The notes beneath the pieces are model-generated. The model ran no database searches. It was not told the origin of the DNA and saw only the letters and a program-made list of their open reading frames with translations. A stretch of 64,000 nt of DNA, from contig NC_089274.1 in NCBI RefSeq assembly GCF_963678975.1, positions 27,281,053 through 27,345,052 on the forward strand. Reading direction: 5' to 3'. Below are positions 1 through 9,959 of this stretch, one piece after another; within the stretch, counting starts at the first letter, position 1, and each line of letters starts with the position of its first letter. The stretch is from Dysidea avara (lineage: Eukaryota; Porifera; Demospongiae; Dictyoceratida; Dysideidae). The translations under genes and the position numbers were made by a program.

Positions 1-610
1 TGCATTGCCAGCAATGAACATACCTGCAAAATTTAGTAGAACTTATAAACCTTATCTGATCAATATGTGATGTATTTAATCTGCATGAAGCTGACTTATA
101 TGCAGAAAGATAGCTACTTGTATGTATTACCTACCAGTTTTATAATAGACAATAGATTAAATCACATCTGCAAGTTGACATAAACAATATCTCTGCTAAC
201 ATCAGTAACATGCACATCCCTTCCTTCACAATGGTATTGAAAACTGGAATGGCTCTCTGTTAACAACCCTGATCTCATTTCATATTGACTAACAACCACA
301 GTGGCAGGAAACACCTTAGTACACAGTCGACTGATCTGGATACATCCATGGTCTTCATTGTGTATGCCAGGATTGTTATATATGAAATGTTTACTTGCGA
401 GTTATGCAAAGATGTTTAGTGGGTCAACTGAACAAGCAGAATCATATTATGTGAGCTGATCTTTGAAAAGTTACACCTAGTAGCTAGTTACTAACCAGTA
501 CTGACATACATGTTTTTTAGACAAGCTGCATAATTATTTGTCCTGAAGCTAATGCTGGGAACTACTTTCTTTGCAAAAGTGTGCTTATAGTTTGTAGCCC
601 TTCTACATGG
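1..610. other. no gene recognised
   Basis: AT-rich sequence with stops in all frames. I see no conserved protein segment, RNA gene or clear repeat structure here. Confidence 0.5.
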
Positions 611-681
611 TTAACCCGTTTCATCATTAACCCGTTTCATCATTAACCCGTTTCATCATTAACCCGTTTCATCATTAACCC
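611..681. repeat. 16-bp tandem repeat, 4.4 copies
   Basis: Four identical copies of the 16-mer ttaacccgtttcatca run back to back, followed by a partial fifth copy. There are no spacers, so this is a simple minisatellite. Confidence 0.95.
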
Positions 682-1270
682 ATGCAGTCATGTACTGTCA
701 CTTGTGGCTGCGAGTAGAGCCTAAATTGCTGGTCAACACTAAAAAAGATTCCGAGATAGATTCTCAGATCACTTGTGTGGCTCCAGTGATGGAAGCTTTT
801 GACCATTAATGCACTCAGCTTGGGCTGTAAAATTCTAGAGATTGGCAGCCGAACCAGTGCCAGATCAAGTTATTTGGGCCTTAAATCACTTCTGTTATGT
901 TCCAATTAATAATATCGTGTAATTCAATGCGTCCATAATTTACGGAAATATACGGAGTTTTACGATTTTCGTTTTCAAAAAGTGTGATTTCTGATTTCTT
1001 TTGAGTGTGTGATTTCATGATTTCAAATGAGATTTCTGACGAAGCGTACAAGATTTCAAGAGTATCGGACCCCTCACACAACGGTGCATAATTTAAGATT
1101 GCCCTGTAATTTGAATAAAGCCAGGGCAATAAGAGGATATAGGGCTAAAATGACTCAGCAACATTGTATTTTATTATGAGTAAAGATGCAGTATGATTTA
1201 TTGTACCTATTACTAAACACCTCATACAGGCTCTGCCTTCTGTATTCGTCCTCCAGTGCCTAACTGGTAA
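682..1270. other. no gene recognised
   Basis: Only short unconvincing ORFs. A segment near 1145 (ctaaaatgactcag) recurs near 21332 inside the MITE that splits the hydrolase pseudogene, so part of this stretch is probably old repeat. Confidence 0.4.
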
Positions 1271-1679
1271 GGCCCCTATTTGATGATTATTAGTTTCTCA
1301 TCCACCGCCCGCATCCTTCTTAGGCTATCGCATGGTAAGCCATTATTTACTCTGTGCATGCTCAGAAGAACACGTGATACCAAACCGTCATAGATGACGT
1401 TTTTTTAATTAACGCTACAGTGTGCCAGTATTTCCTTGGCAAATTACTGCAGTGGATTCTATTTTCGACTTTTTCAAGTCAACTGAAATCCTGCTAGCTC
1501 GATAGAGCAGGATTGCAACTAAAACCAATGTTAATTTGTAGGAGGAAAGAAGGAGAACTTGGACAAGGTCTGTACATCAGTGTATTAATATTATAATGCC
1601 CTAATGATAATGCCCTCCTGCCTGCATCATAATAAATAGAAAGACTGGATGAGAAACTAATAATCACCAAATAGGGGCC
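1271..1679. mobile_element. PIF/Harbinger-like MITE (TIR, TSD TAA)
   Basis: The ends are a roughly 32-bp terminal inverted repeat: ggcccctatttgatgatta on the left and its reverse complement, with one mismatch, on the right. TAA lies directly outside both ends (1268-1270 and 1680-1682), the target duplication expected of PIF/Harbinger. The 409-bp body has no ORF. A related element sits at about 21230-21500. Confidence 0.85.
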
Positions 1680-1682
1680 TAA

Positions 1683-2236
1683 AGAGTTGACAATAAATAC
1701 AAGTAAATATTTTGTGGGAACTGTAAAATAGCGTTACATTGCAATGGTTATTTTTGTTTGACATGGTTGAACGTCATCGGCTTTATATAATAGCATGGAA
1801 TTTCAGTGCTAAAACCTGTTATACCTTACCATAATTAGTGGCAACACCACAGTTCTTACTCTCATCATGCCGATGCTGATTTCATTTTTGAGCCAGTCTT
1901 TGTGGTTGCGTGTAACCGAGGTTTTTCAAGCATATAGAATATAGATGAGTTGCCTAATGAAGGCATGGCAATAATTACGTATGCAATCCTATGCAACTCT
2001 ATTTCAGTTTCCAGAGGGCGAGTTACAATAGAGCGATTAAATGGGATATAACTGGATGCCTAATGGGCATAGTAGGTTATGCCAATTGCATTTCATTTCT
2101 GGAAGACCATCTCGTTTCCCTAACAATCTTGACTATGTGCCTTCTTGGTTTGGTTTAAATCAACTTTAGCTGTTCTAAAGAAAAGCAATACAGATAAATA
2201 CAAAAGATTGCAAGCCAGCAGATGAAACCAATTACA
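1683..2236. other. no gene recognised
   Basis: No conserved ORF or clear repeat seen. Confidence 0.4.
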
Positions 2237-2745
2237 GTATCACTCTGAACACCAAAAACAAGGTTAAGAAAATTGTGAAGCTGGCTCAGAAGTACAGCAA
2301 ATACCAGGTAATGTTGCAGATTCATATACTGGAGAACCGAGCCATTATGTTGATGCCTCAAATCATAATGCTGAGCTGCCTAGTAATGATATGGAATTGT
2401 CAGCAGTAAAGTATAACTGCCAGCCAATGATGTGGAACTGCCATCCGATAATGTGGAACTGCCGGCTGATAATGTGGAGCTGCAATGATGTCGAGCATGA
2501 TATTGAGTGTTGAACTTCTAGAACTTGTTGAGGTAAAAGAAAAGCTGTTTCATACAGAAAGTGTACTAAATAACACAAAAGGATTCAATGAGAAAATCAT
2601 CGTTTTAGCAAAATGTTTAAAATCAGCCACTGATGCAAAATATGAAGTGTTTGAAAAGTTTCAGAGGAGAAACTTTATTGATGAGATAAAAGTGCCAAAT
2701 GTCAAACATAACATTGAAGATCCAAAATGGATGGAAAAAAACCTT

Positions 2746-2940
2746 ATGGGGGGGCTACCCTCTTGTGGTGTTTTTTTAAACCAGGCGCACCCACAGCCGG
2801 CCTTCGGCCAGCTGTGGGCACGCGCCTGGTTTACTGAAATTGTTTTCGTAAAAGTGTGTGTGTGTGTACCTATCTATGTTTGTCTGTACACACCCACATG
2901 AGCAAAATCGTTTAATAACGGTAAAAGCAGCTTTTACGTA
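2746..2940. repeat. hairpin-bearing repeat, inverted copy at 54090-54250
   Basis: Positions 2778-2832 form a strong hairpin (aaaccaggcgc against gcgcctggttt, with a ggccttcggcc core). The flanking gt-rich part and the motif tacctatctatgtttgtctg recur in reverse complement near 54155. The repeat interrupts the transposase relic. Confidence 0.75.
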
Positions 2941-3227
2941 AGAAGTGAAATGAAGTCTGTATTAAACTTCTGCACAGGTGAACTTTGCTCTGAGGTGGTT
3001 TCTTCTCGGCAGACTGAAATACGGGTGTGGTGACTTTCCTCAGACTACCTTCCCCTTGAGGTTTTCAGGCATTTATTAACTGAAAAACAATGGTGCAGGC
3101 GTCGTACAGTACCAGGAATAGCCTATCGCTTTGAGTTGAAAGGGGGCATAGCCCTTACGTACACGAACGAAAATGAAGAGCAGCTTTGAGGCTTTGTCAA
3201 GAGAATTTGTAGGAAAAAATACATTAG

Positions 3228-3540
3228 TCACACTATAAAACAGTTTAGAAGATAGTTCTGTGGGTAATATGTGTTGGTAAAAGTGGTTTGTTTAACAAAC
3301 GCTTCCTTAGCATTGCATAACAACGTAATTGAACAAATTATGAATATTTCACGAATTACAAAATACGAGAATTAGCTAATAATGTTATTGCACTACCCAA
3401 AACTACCCTATTGTAAAGTAGTAATACATAGATGGTCAATTCATAGTAGTATATACTGTCTATGGTTAATTCCAGATGAGTTAGCTAGCTGCATGGCGCC
3501 TGGTTTTTTAGAAGTAGCACAATATCAACTTGTTTTCTAA
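3228..3540. repeat. dispersed repeat, direct copy at about 55600-55870
   Basis: Both copies begin with cacactataaaacagtt and end with a version of agtagcacaatatcaacttg. In between they keep order but have drifted. Confidence 0.7.
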
Positions 3541-4273
3541 GCTTGTAACATACCTCACACCACTTGCAACTAAGGAAAAGGGTCTTGATGCAGGGATTGA
3601 TGAGCTGTTGGTAACATTGATGAAATCACGACTCCCAAGCACTAACAAATGAGCTCATTGGAAGTATATTTGATGTGCACCACACACAGTCATGCCAAAT
3701 TGCTTTAAATCACGTTATGCTAAAGCTGTGTGCATAATAGACTGCTTTGAAGTATTTATTCAGCACCCTACATGTTTGACAGCCAGAGACCAGACCTACT
3801 CTAACTACAAGAACCATAACAATTATGTTCCTTGTTGCTATCACTCCAATAGTACCCTTTGTTTCAAAATGTTGGAGGCTGTGTTTCTGATCGACATCTT
3901 ACTGTACAGGGTGGCTTCCTCAGACATTTAAATTATGGGGACTTGGATATTAGCCAACAGGGGCTTTGATGACAGCTGTCTAAGTTGCTTTGGAAGAATG
4001 GAATATCCTAAAATTCTCCATGCAACTTTGCTGATAAACCCGATCAAGCAAGACTACAAAACTGACTTTGCCGCAATTGATACAGTATGATCTTTGTGTG
4101 GTACCATGTTTGCATCCATAATTTCTGTACATTGCTGTTGTATGAATAATACATATTACCATATAGGGGGAAGTTTCAATGGGTAAAACTTTCGTGGTTG
4201 TGGACAATCAAGCTTATTCATGGTTAAACTTAAACTTTTGTGGTAGAGCAAAGAATGGCAGCGCCCACTGAAA

Positions 4274-4644
4274 GTGCTCTGCCCGTTTGGGTGTAAACAA
4301 GTTGCTGCCGTGTATACCAGTAAGTTTTCACTGTACATCGATTACGCTGTTATCATCTGTGCTACTATTTTCATCTTGCTTTTTGGGTTTCACGTATACA
4401 GTGCAATATGGGAGCCATTTATTGGAGAAGAGCTGCAGTGCACTAGGGATGAAGATGATGACCATGATTGATACATGTGATTGTACTATGTCTTCTCAAA
4501 TGCACTAGATATAGAAAGGGGCATGTGTCCAACAATCTGTCTTCATTTGATCATGCTCACAGTGTGTACGGTAACAGGTAGCCGAGAGTACTCCTCTGAT
4601 CTTGATCAAGGTGGGTTGCAGATTCCTTGTACTCTGTGCTTCTG
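4274..4644 (+). pseudogene. decayed repetitive ORF, HIRAN-like fragment
   Basis: One frame reads GFHVYSAIWEPFIGEELQC and, after stops, CTVTGSREYSSDLDQGG. From memory of the family, these match two blocks of a short ORF that is abundant in sponge and cnidarian repeats and resembles a HIRAN-type fold (entry GFHVY..W.P..GE.L.C, exit CTVTG.R.YS.DL.QGG.) Stops lie between the blocks, so it is not functional. It is probably part of the same mobile DNA as its neighbours. Confidence 0.5.
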
Positions 4645-4684
4645 ATGATAAGAATTGGCTAGAGAAATTGGTGAGGTTATTTGT

Positions 4685-5290
4685 GGCAAGATTTTACACA
4701 GCCGATCCATCAGGCAAAATCAAACTAACACCACCAGTGGATAGCTACTGCTAGTTTTGACCCTCGGTACTACTCAAACTACTTTTTAAACAGCTGTCTT
4801 TTCTGGGTGGTGTGTAGAGCTCAAATGGAAGTTTCTGGCCTTGTGGAGGGCCTGGCTTGGCAAGAACCAGTGCTTTACTGGTGGATGGCCTGATATGTTG
4901 GCCAGATGTTTATTGTTGTTGTTGATTTTGCTACATATTAGCCACTAAAAATCCAGCACAGCCCTGTAATCTTGTGTTTGGACTCCAATTGTGGTCTGCC
5001 TTCATTTTGAAGTCTATCTCTTCATCACCCCCATCCTCCACCCCTTTGTGAGCGCTCGTGATACTACTCCGCATGTCCAACTGCTCAGATTTTCTATCTT
5101 ATTTGATGGGAAACTCTACAAACAGTTACAAGTGCTGGAAGTGGTCTGAAAGGTAATAGATTGATGCATCTTTTGTGTGTAAATTTCATACACATGCCTG
5201 CTATCCTTTGTGCTGTCTTGAATTCTTTAAAACCGTTTATCTTGAAGTTTCTAATGTGCAATTTGGATCATTTTTCCAAAATCCAGTCAC
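4685..5290. repeat. dispersed repeat, direct copy at 43210-43860
   Basis: About 600 bp align end to end with 43210-43860 at roughly 80 percent by eye. Shared anchors are catcaggcaaaatcaaacta, gacctggcttggcaagaa and aaggtaatagattgat. No intact ORF. Confidence 0.85.
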
Positions 5291-5621
5291 ATTTAACTGT
5301 GGTAAGCAGCTTGATGGTGCAGATAGCTCCAGTTCTGTGAAACTTGAGCTGGTTGAGCTTGAATGTGAGCCTGTCAGCAATTAGAGATAATTGCCACAGC
5401 AGACATTTAAGCAAGCAGCAACAACTTAAAGTGGTGTATGAACTGACAAGCAAATACAACATAGAAACACTATGTTCCACTTTGCTACAGAGCCGCCAGA
5501 AGGGTAGACTACCAGAGAATTAGTTACAGCTAATTTTGCAGTTCCAGGCACCACTGGATATTAGCTTCAAACATTACTTGCAAAAAGTAGTGAACATCTA
5601 TAATTCACTCTTTACTTCCTT
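5291..5621. other. decayed coding-like sequence, unidentified
   Basis: One frame holds SSSSVKLELVELECEPVSN then stops. It probably belongs to the same mobile element as the flanks. Confidence 0.3.
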
Positions 5622-5860
5622 AGATGAGGAAACCCTGGCTACAATTCACAGATATTTTAGTGAGCAAGGAAATTCAGATGCAAAATATAAAATGTTCAGA
5701 TGCAAAAGGTGACAAAAGATTATGGGATGTTTACAGTAGCTTTCCTTACCTCTTTGGCGTACAACCTGGATCCTACAGATGGTCCAATTCAATATTGCCA
5801 GGACCAGTTTAAGAAGTCATTTATGTGACTGTCTGACTAGAGGGAAACTTGTATGATTTC
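5622..5860 (+). pseudogene. decayed Ulp1-like protease fragment from a transposon
   Basis: Frame one reads DEETLATIHRYFSEQGNSDA. After a frameshift, the sequence reads DYGMFTVAFLTSLAYNLDPT. This resembles the C-terminal part of Ulp1/C48-type proteases carried by some DNA transposons, where the canonical form is (G)xDCGxFAxAFATxL with a catalytic Cys. Here that Cys position reads Tyr, and stops follow. Dead relic; assignment rests on a short match. Confidence 0.4.
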
Positions 5861-5968
5861 CCACATGCACTGTTACCTAGCTAGCAGCATCCTGGAGTGA
5901 ACATTTAACCTAGACAGTCTTTTGTATATAGCACATCATGATTGTAGCTTACTGTTTATGAGCTATAC

Positions 5969-6425
5969 CAAGAGTTCATAATATATATACTAAGGAGAGT
6001 ATCCTACTCTCATATACCCCTGTAGAAAGGCGTATCGTGAAGTTATGACGTAACACTTCTGAGTTCGCCCGTTTTTCTTTGTATAATTAATGATGTCATT
6101 AGTTGAACATGGTATCGATTGAACGCGTGCCTGCCAACGTCGCTAGCAACCAAATTAACTCCAGCTCTAAGCATTTCTCACCCAACTACAATCGTTCCTT
6201 AATGGGTTAAGACCGCTTCGTAGGCGTTTCTTACTAGGCCATTCGCGAATACGGCTATCCTGAACGTCGCAAGTGTGAAACAGTGCTAACGATTCTTGCA
6301 CTTTACGGCTTCCTGTACGTCACAGACCACAACATCTTGTCATTACGTCATAACTTCACGATACGCCTTTCTACAGGGGTATATGAGAGTAGGATACTCT
6401 CCTTAGTATATATTATGAACTCTTG
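5969..6425. mobile_element. 457-bp MITE, ~85-bp TIRs, 7-bp TSD
   Basis: Left and right ends are inverted repeats of roughly 85 bp (from caagagttcataatatatat through ggcgtatcgtgaagttatga). The direct repeat gctatac flanks both sides (5962-5968 and 6426-6432). The centre is unique sequence without ORF. A 51-bp relative with the same terminus lies at 12948-12998. Confidence 0.9.
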
Positions 6426-6432
6426 GCTATAC

Positions 6433-7259
6433 ATAATAATGTACCCTATAGTCATCACACTCGTCAATGTTTCATCACAATTCCAGCAGCCTGAAATCCA
6501 TTAATGATTATAGTTGGGTTGGCTAGAAGGTGATCAGCTACGCCCATTATTCGTTGTGAGATTTCATTTCCTTAAGGTTACGGTATAGTCATGGGCAATC
6601 GTTCAAAATTTTGAATGCCTATCAATACTTTTTGAGAAGCCCATAAAACCAGTCTAGCAACGTAAAAAGTTTTAAATGAATGTGAAGCCCTTCATATTTA
6701 ATGTTTTTATGTAGCTACAGTGTAGTTTGAGGCAGGTGGAACACTACAATTTGTTGTAGTAACACAAGTAAGCCAGCCAGTACATTGCTCAGCTCCAGCT
6801 GTCACTACCATGTTTTTCCGCCAGCTGTCGCTACCATGTTTTTCCGCCGCCAAATACAGCAAAAGTTGTAGGCTCTATTGGCTTTTCTGGGGCATAGTGA
6901 TATTGTATATTAAATTTATTAGGTCCTGTAGAAGCGTTTTTGGCGTGTTTCTTCCCAGTGACTCAGATACATGCCTTCAAAGAGCTTGTTTCACTCGAAA
7001 AAACTACTAAAAGTTCAATAAAACGTCTATACAACCAGTAACTTAAAAAATCGCTTCCACAGGACCTAGATATTTAAATTGTTTAGCCACTTGTGTTGAA
7101 ATTATAAGGATTCAGTAATCTGTTAGTCTGGTTTTTGGCATTAGTAAAAACAAACAAGCACAATTAGTTGTATTGCTAACACAACACAGTTGTTGAAATT
7201 ATTTATCCCTGCTTGGTTTAAAGCAGGTTTTGTAATTTGTTCTGCCCACGCATTTTAAA
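6433..7259. other. no gene recognised
   Basis: No conserved ORF seen. At 6790-6850 a 26-bp unit (caccatgtttttccgccagctgtcg and its neighbour) is nearly duplicated in tandem. Confidence 0.4.
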
Positions 7260-8283
7260 CTATTCCGTAACCTTAAGTGGAAAAGATGTTGTAGGTCTAA
7301 TGTAGTCACCATCCTCTTTTTGCTCTACGATTTGGGTGGTATACCACTCTTGAGATTTCTGCTTAATGAAGTCTTTCACAGGTTTATTAACACTTAATTC
7401 TAAGGGCTGAGGTACTTCAATGCAGTTAGCTAGAACATACACAATGTCTAGTATATATGGATCATCCATCACACTAGAAAAGTGAAAGTACAGTACTTAA
7501 ACAAGGGCAATCCCCACTTTAGTCATGCTGGTTTATCGCTAATTAGCTACATTAAATTTGCATTTCAGATGATCTTGCTTCAATTGTTGGAGGAGTGTAA
7601 GTAATCCACTTGACAGAATAACTTGAAGATTGGTCTGTACATGAAGTTACTATCGTAGTGTAAATCTTTTTTGATTTGAAAGTACTGAGAGTATTAGCTA
7701 AGGAGATATAAAGCAAAATCAAATATGACATTGTGAAAAAAAGTGTGATTAAAATGTTGGGAAAAATTCCCCAGGTTTTGAGCCAGTGACCTCCACACCT
7801 ATGTACCCAAACCCTTACCACTCTGCCACTGTTGTCTATTGCTCACCTCAGTGAATTTATACCCTATAAACGAAAGTTCCAGTTTGGTACACTAGAATGA
7901 CAACTCGTAGATCTATCAGTGGAAATTCTAGAACATTCTATATGTGTTGTATTGAAGTGCTTAGAAAAGAATGTGTGCTCTATTAGAGTACTACAAATAG
8001 CCTATATCAAGTGTGTTGTGTGACCAAGTACAGCCAGTGTGGGCAGGTGACATACTCGTTTACGGAAGCAAAAATGCCATTTTCATGTATCCATAGCTTG
8101 ATAGTGCTTGAATGGTAATTAATCATTTCTGCTGTGGAAACTTCCACAGGGTAGGGCATCTCCCATGAGTCAAATCTGCCCAGCTATCTTTACGCCTTCA
8201 AAATTCATTTCTTTGTAAGTACATATAGCCAAGCAGTCTTCGATGATTCCTTTAGTAAAGTTCAAAGGCAAATTAAAAGTAGG
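7260..8283 (-). pseudogene. unidentified exon-like segments, probably a broken gene
   Basis: Three minus-strand blocks look coding but do not join. Block one (about 8283-8025) reads IIEDCLAICTYKEMNFEG and, after a one-base shift, DSWEMPYPVEVSTAEMINYH. Block two (about 7632-7551) follows a good acceptor and reads TNLQVILSSGLLTLLQQLKQ. Block three (7469-7260) follows tttcacttttctag and runs from MDDPYILDIVYVLANC to a stop. A tRNA-type SINE lies between blocks one and two, and a hAT MITE abuts block one at 8280. I do not recognise the protein. Block three could be the last exon of a live gene, but the phases I can find do not connect. Confidence 0.35.
7740..7840 (-). mobile_element. tRNA-derived SINE head
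   Basis: On the minus strand, TGGCAGAGTGGTAAGG (A-box-like, 7813-7828) is followed 29 bp later by GGCTCAAAACC (B-box-like, 7774-7784). This is the spacing of an RNA polymerase III tRNA promoter. Flanks do not fold as a tRNA, so I call a SINE and not a tRNA gene. Confidence 0.6.
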
Positions 8284-9099
8284 GCTGAGCGATACTACCG
8301 TTTTAGCAATATATTGCGATAGTTTGAAAGTATCGATATCGCGGTATTTTGTTATTAACTATCGTGATACCATACCTGTACATTACTGTCATTAAAAAAC
8401 CATTTGTTATGCAGTACTTGGCTAAGAATCCTTGTAACTGATAAAGTCCACCCATCTGGTTTCCCCTGCAGAGAGGTGTGAGCACCACATCAACCTCAAA
8501 GCATGTGTTACAATAACTGTTACTGTAAACAAGGATAATAGTGGCTAGTTTGGGTAGTGTCTAATCACTGGACTGGACTACTGGAATGGACTACTGGACT
8601 GACATTTTTTTTAAATTACACATTTTTAAGGATGGGGTTACTGCAGAGGAGGTTGGTCACTTGTCATCATTCATCTCGTGATCTCAAAGGAAGGGTTGAA
8701 CTAATTTAACCTTCACACTTCTTAATATTCTAAGGAAGGATTGCATATCCGTAACAGCGTCCCAGTGATATTACAAGCCTTCTCAGTACAATTTGCTGCT
8801 TTCCTAGCTGCTAAACAAACCTTAACACATAGAACAATGCTTGGTTGCATAATTTCGCATCATAGGAATAATTATGGCACGTGACCAGCCTCCTTTGGGG
8901 TTACTGTATATTTGGGTGACTTGTGACAACATTTCAGTACTGAGTAGTGACTAAAAAGTAGTTGTGATATGCCATATGGATTAAATTAAACATATTCTAT
9001 TTGCTGCTGGACAGTATCTACTCTACTGTATAGCAGATACTGACATGTAGGTATACCCAAAAATATTTCTCTCTTATAGGCACATGTGATTATTGTAAT

Positions 9100-9890
9100 T
9101 AAGACACACGATAGTGTGTCATGCGGCCCAAGAAGTCGGCGGGCCACACCGTGAGTATATTAACAGGAAGAAGAAAACGCAATTTTCACACCTATGTAGC
9201 TCTGTGATCCCTTATCCGATTGGAACCAAATTTGCTAGAGATGTGTCACCCAGTTAGGGGAGCCTACATACCAAATTTGAAGAAAATCACTCCAGCCATT
9301 TCCGAGATACTAGTGAACAAAATTTCGTTTTAATTTCTTCGTTTTTTCTTCATCATCTTTATTTCGCACACTTCGCAAAATTCGCCATACAACACGAATG
9401 CGTGCTTGGATTGGGCTGAAATTTGGCACACTTAAAGGGCTCATTAAGGCGGATCTCCGTACCAACTTTGGTAGGAATCCAATGAACATTCACGGAGTTA
9501 TGACCGATTATGTGCGTAAAATAAGGTTGAAGGTCTGTCACGCCTACAGGGTAAACCCCTTGGAGGAATCAGTTGAAAATTGATATGTAGATGGAGCAAC
9601 CATCGTAGGAGTGCCTTTTTGTGGTTTGAAAGGAATCAGGATAAAGACCATGGAGATAAGACACAAAACCCAACCTGTGTCAAAATTATGCGATCGATTT
9701 TTATGAATAAAAAAAACTATTAGTTTTCGTGTCTACCAGGCAAACCGCTTAGAGCAACGAGCTGACAATCAGTATGTAGCTGGAATAATCATCATAGAAA
9801 GTCCTTGCAGTAGTACAGAAGAATTGGAATACTAATCACTGAGTTATGATTCGAAAGGCAACTACATGCAGCAAATGTGAGATCAAGATA
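9100..9890. repeat. array-leader repeat, related copies at 56570-57650
   Basis: The order cacacgatagtgtgtcatgc, agtatattaacaggaagaag, then two segments ending in a version of cagggtaaaccccttggagg, recurs upstream of the second minisatellite at 57690. A fragment (9722-9815) also recurs in reverse complement at 16777-16860. Confidence 0.75.
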
Positions 9891-9959
9891 CTCTAATAGA
9901 ACAGTCACCCTAATAAAGCATTCAGCTGCATTTATAATTTACTCAGTTATATTACATTG

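Larger units (their letters stand above)
2237..3960 (+). pseudogene. decayed DDE transposase (DDE_Tnp_4 type) with insertions
   Basis: Fragments of a transposase-like coding region survive in shifting frames. At 2265-2475 one frame holds a short acidic repeat (xNDVELP, three to four times). At 2485-2745 there is a charged helical stretch (VEVKEKLFHTE). At about 3545-3640 a helix of the form DELLVTLMKSRL appears. At 3692-3820 comes VCIIDCFEVFI followed by LTARDQTYSNYKNHN, which I recognise as the region around the first catalytic Asp of DDE_Tnp_4 transposases. Frame then shifts, and at about 3890-3950 SDRHLTVQGGFLRHLNYGD fits the next block. A hairpin repeat and other repeats (2746-3540) interrupt it. 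Stops and frameshifts mean it is dead. The split into one former gene is inference. Confidence 0.6.

Noticed and set aside
611-681. Short regular array resembling a repeat-spacer structure
   Set aside because: Pure 16-bp head-to-tail copies without spacers.
2485-2901. 138-codon ORF as an intact gene
   Set aside because: Its C-terminal third is the hairpin repeat also found at 54090-54250; the front is part of a decayed transposase region.
7552-7821. 89-codon ORF as a membrane protein gene
   Set aside because: Its first part is the tRNA-derived SINE read through; only the last 27 codons overlap an exon-like block in another frame.
7766-7835. A functional tRNA gene
   Set aside because: A and B boxes are present but the arms do not pair into a cloverleaf.
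9398-9583. ORF of 61 codons as a small gene
   Set aside because: It lies in the array-leader repeat, which also occurs at 57200-57350 without an open frame.
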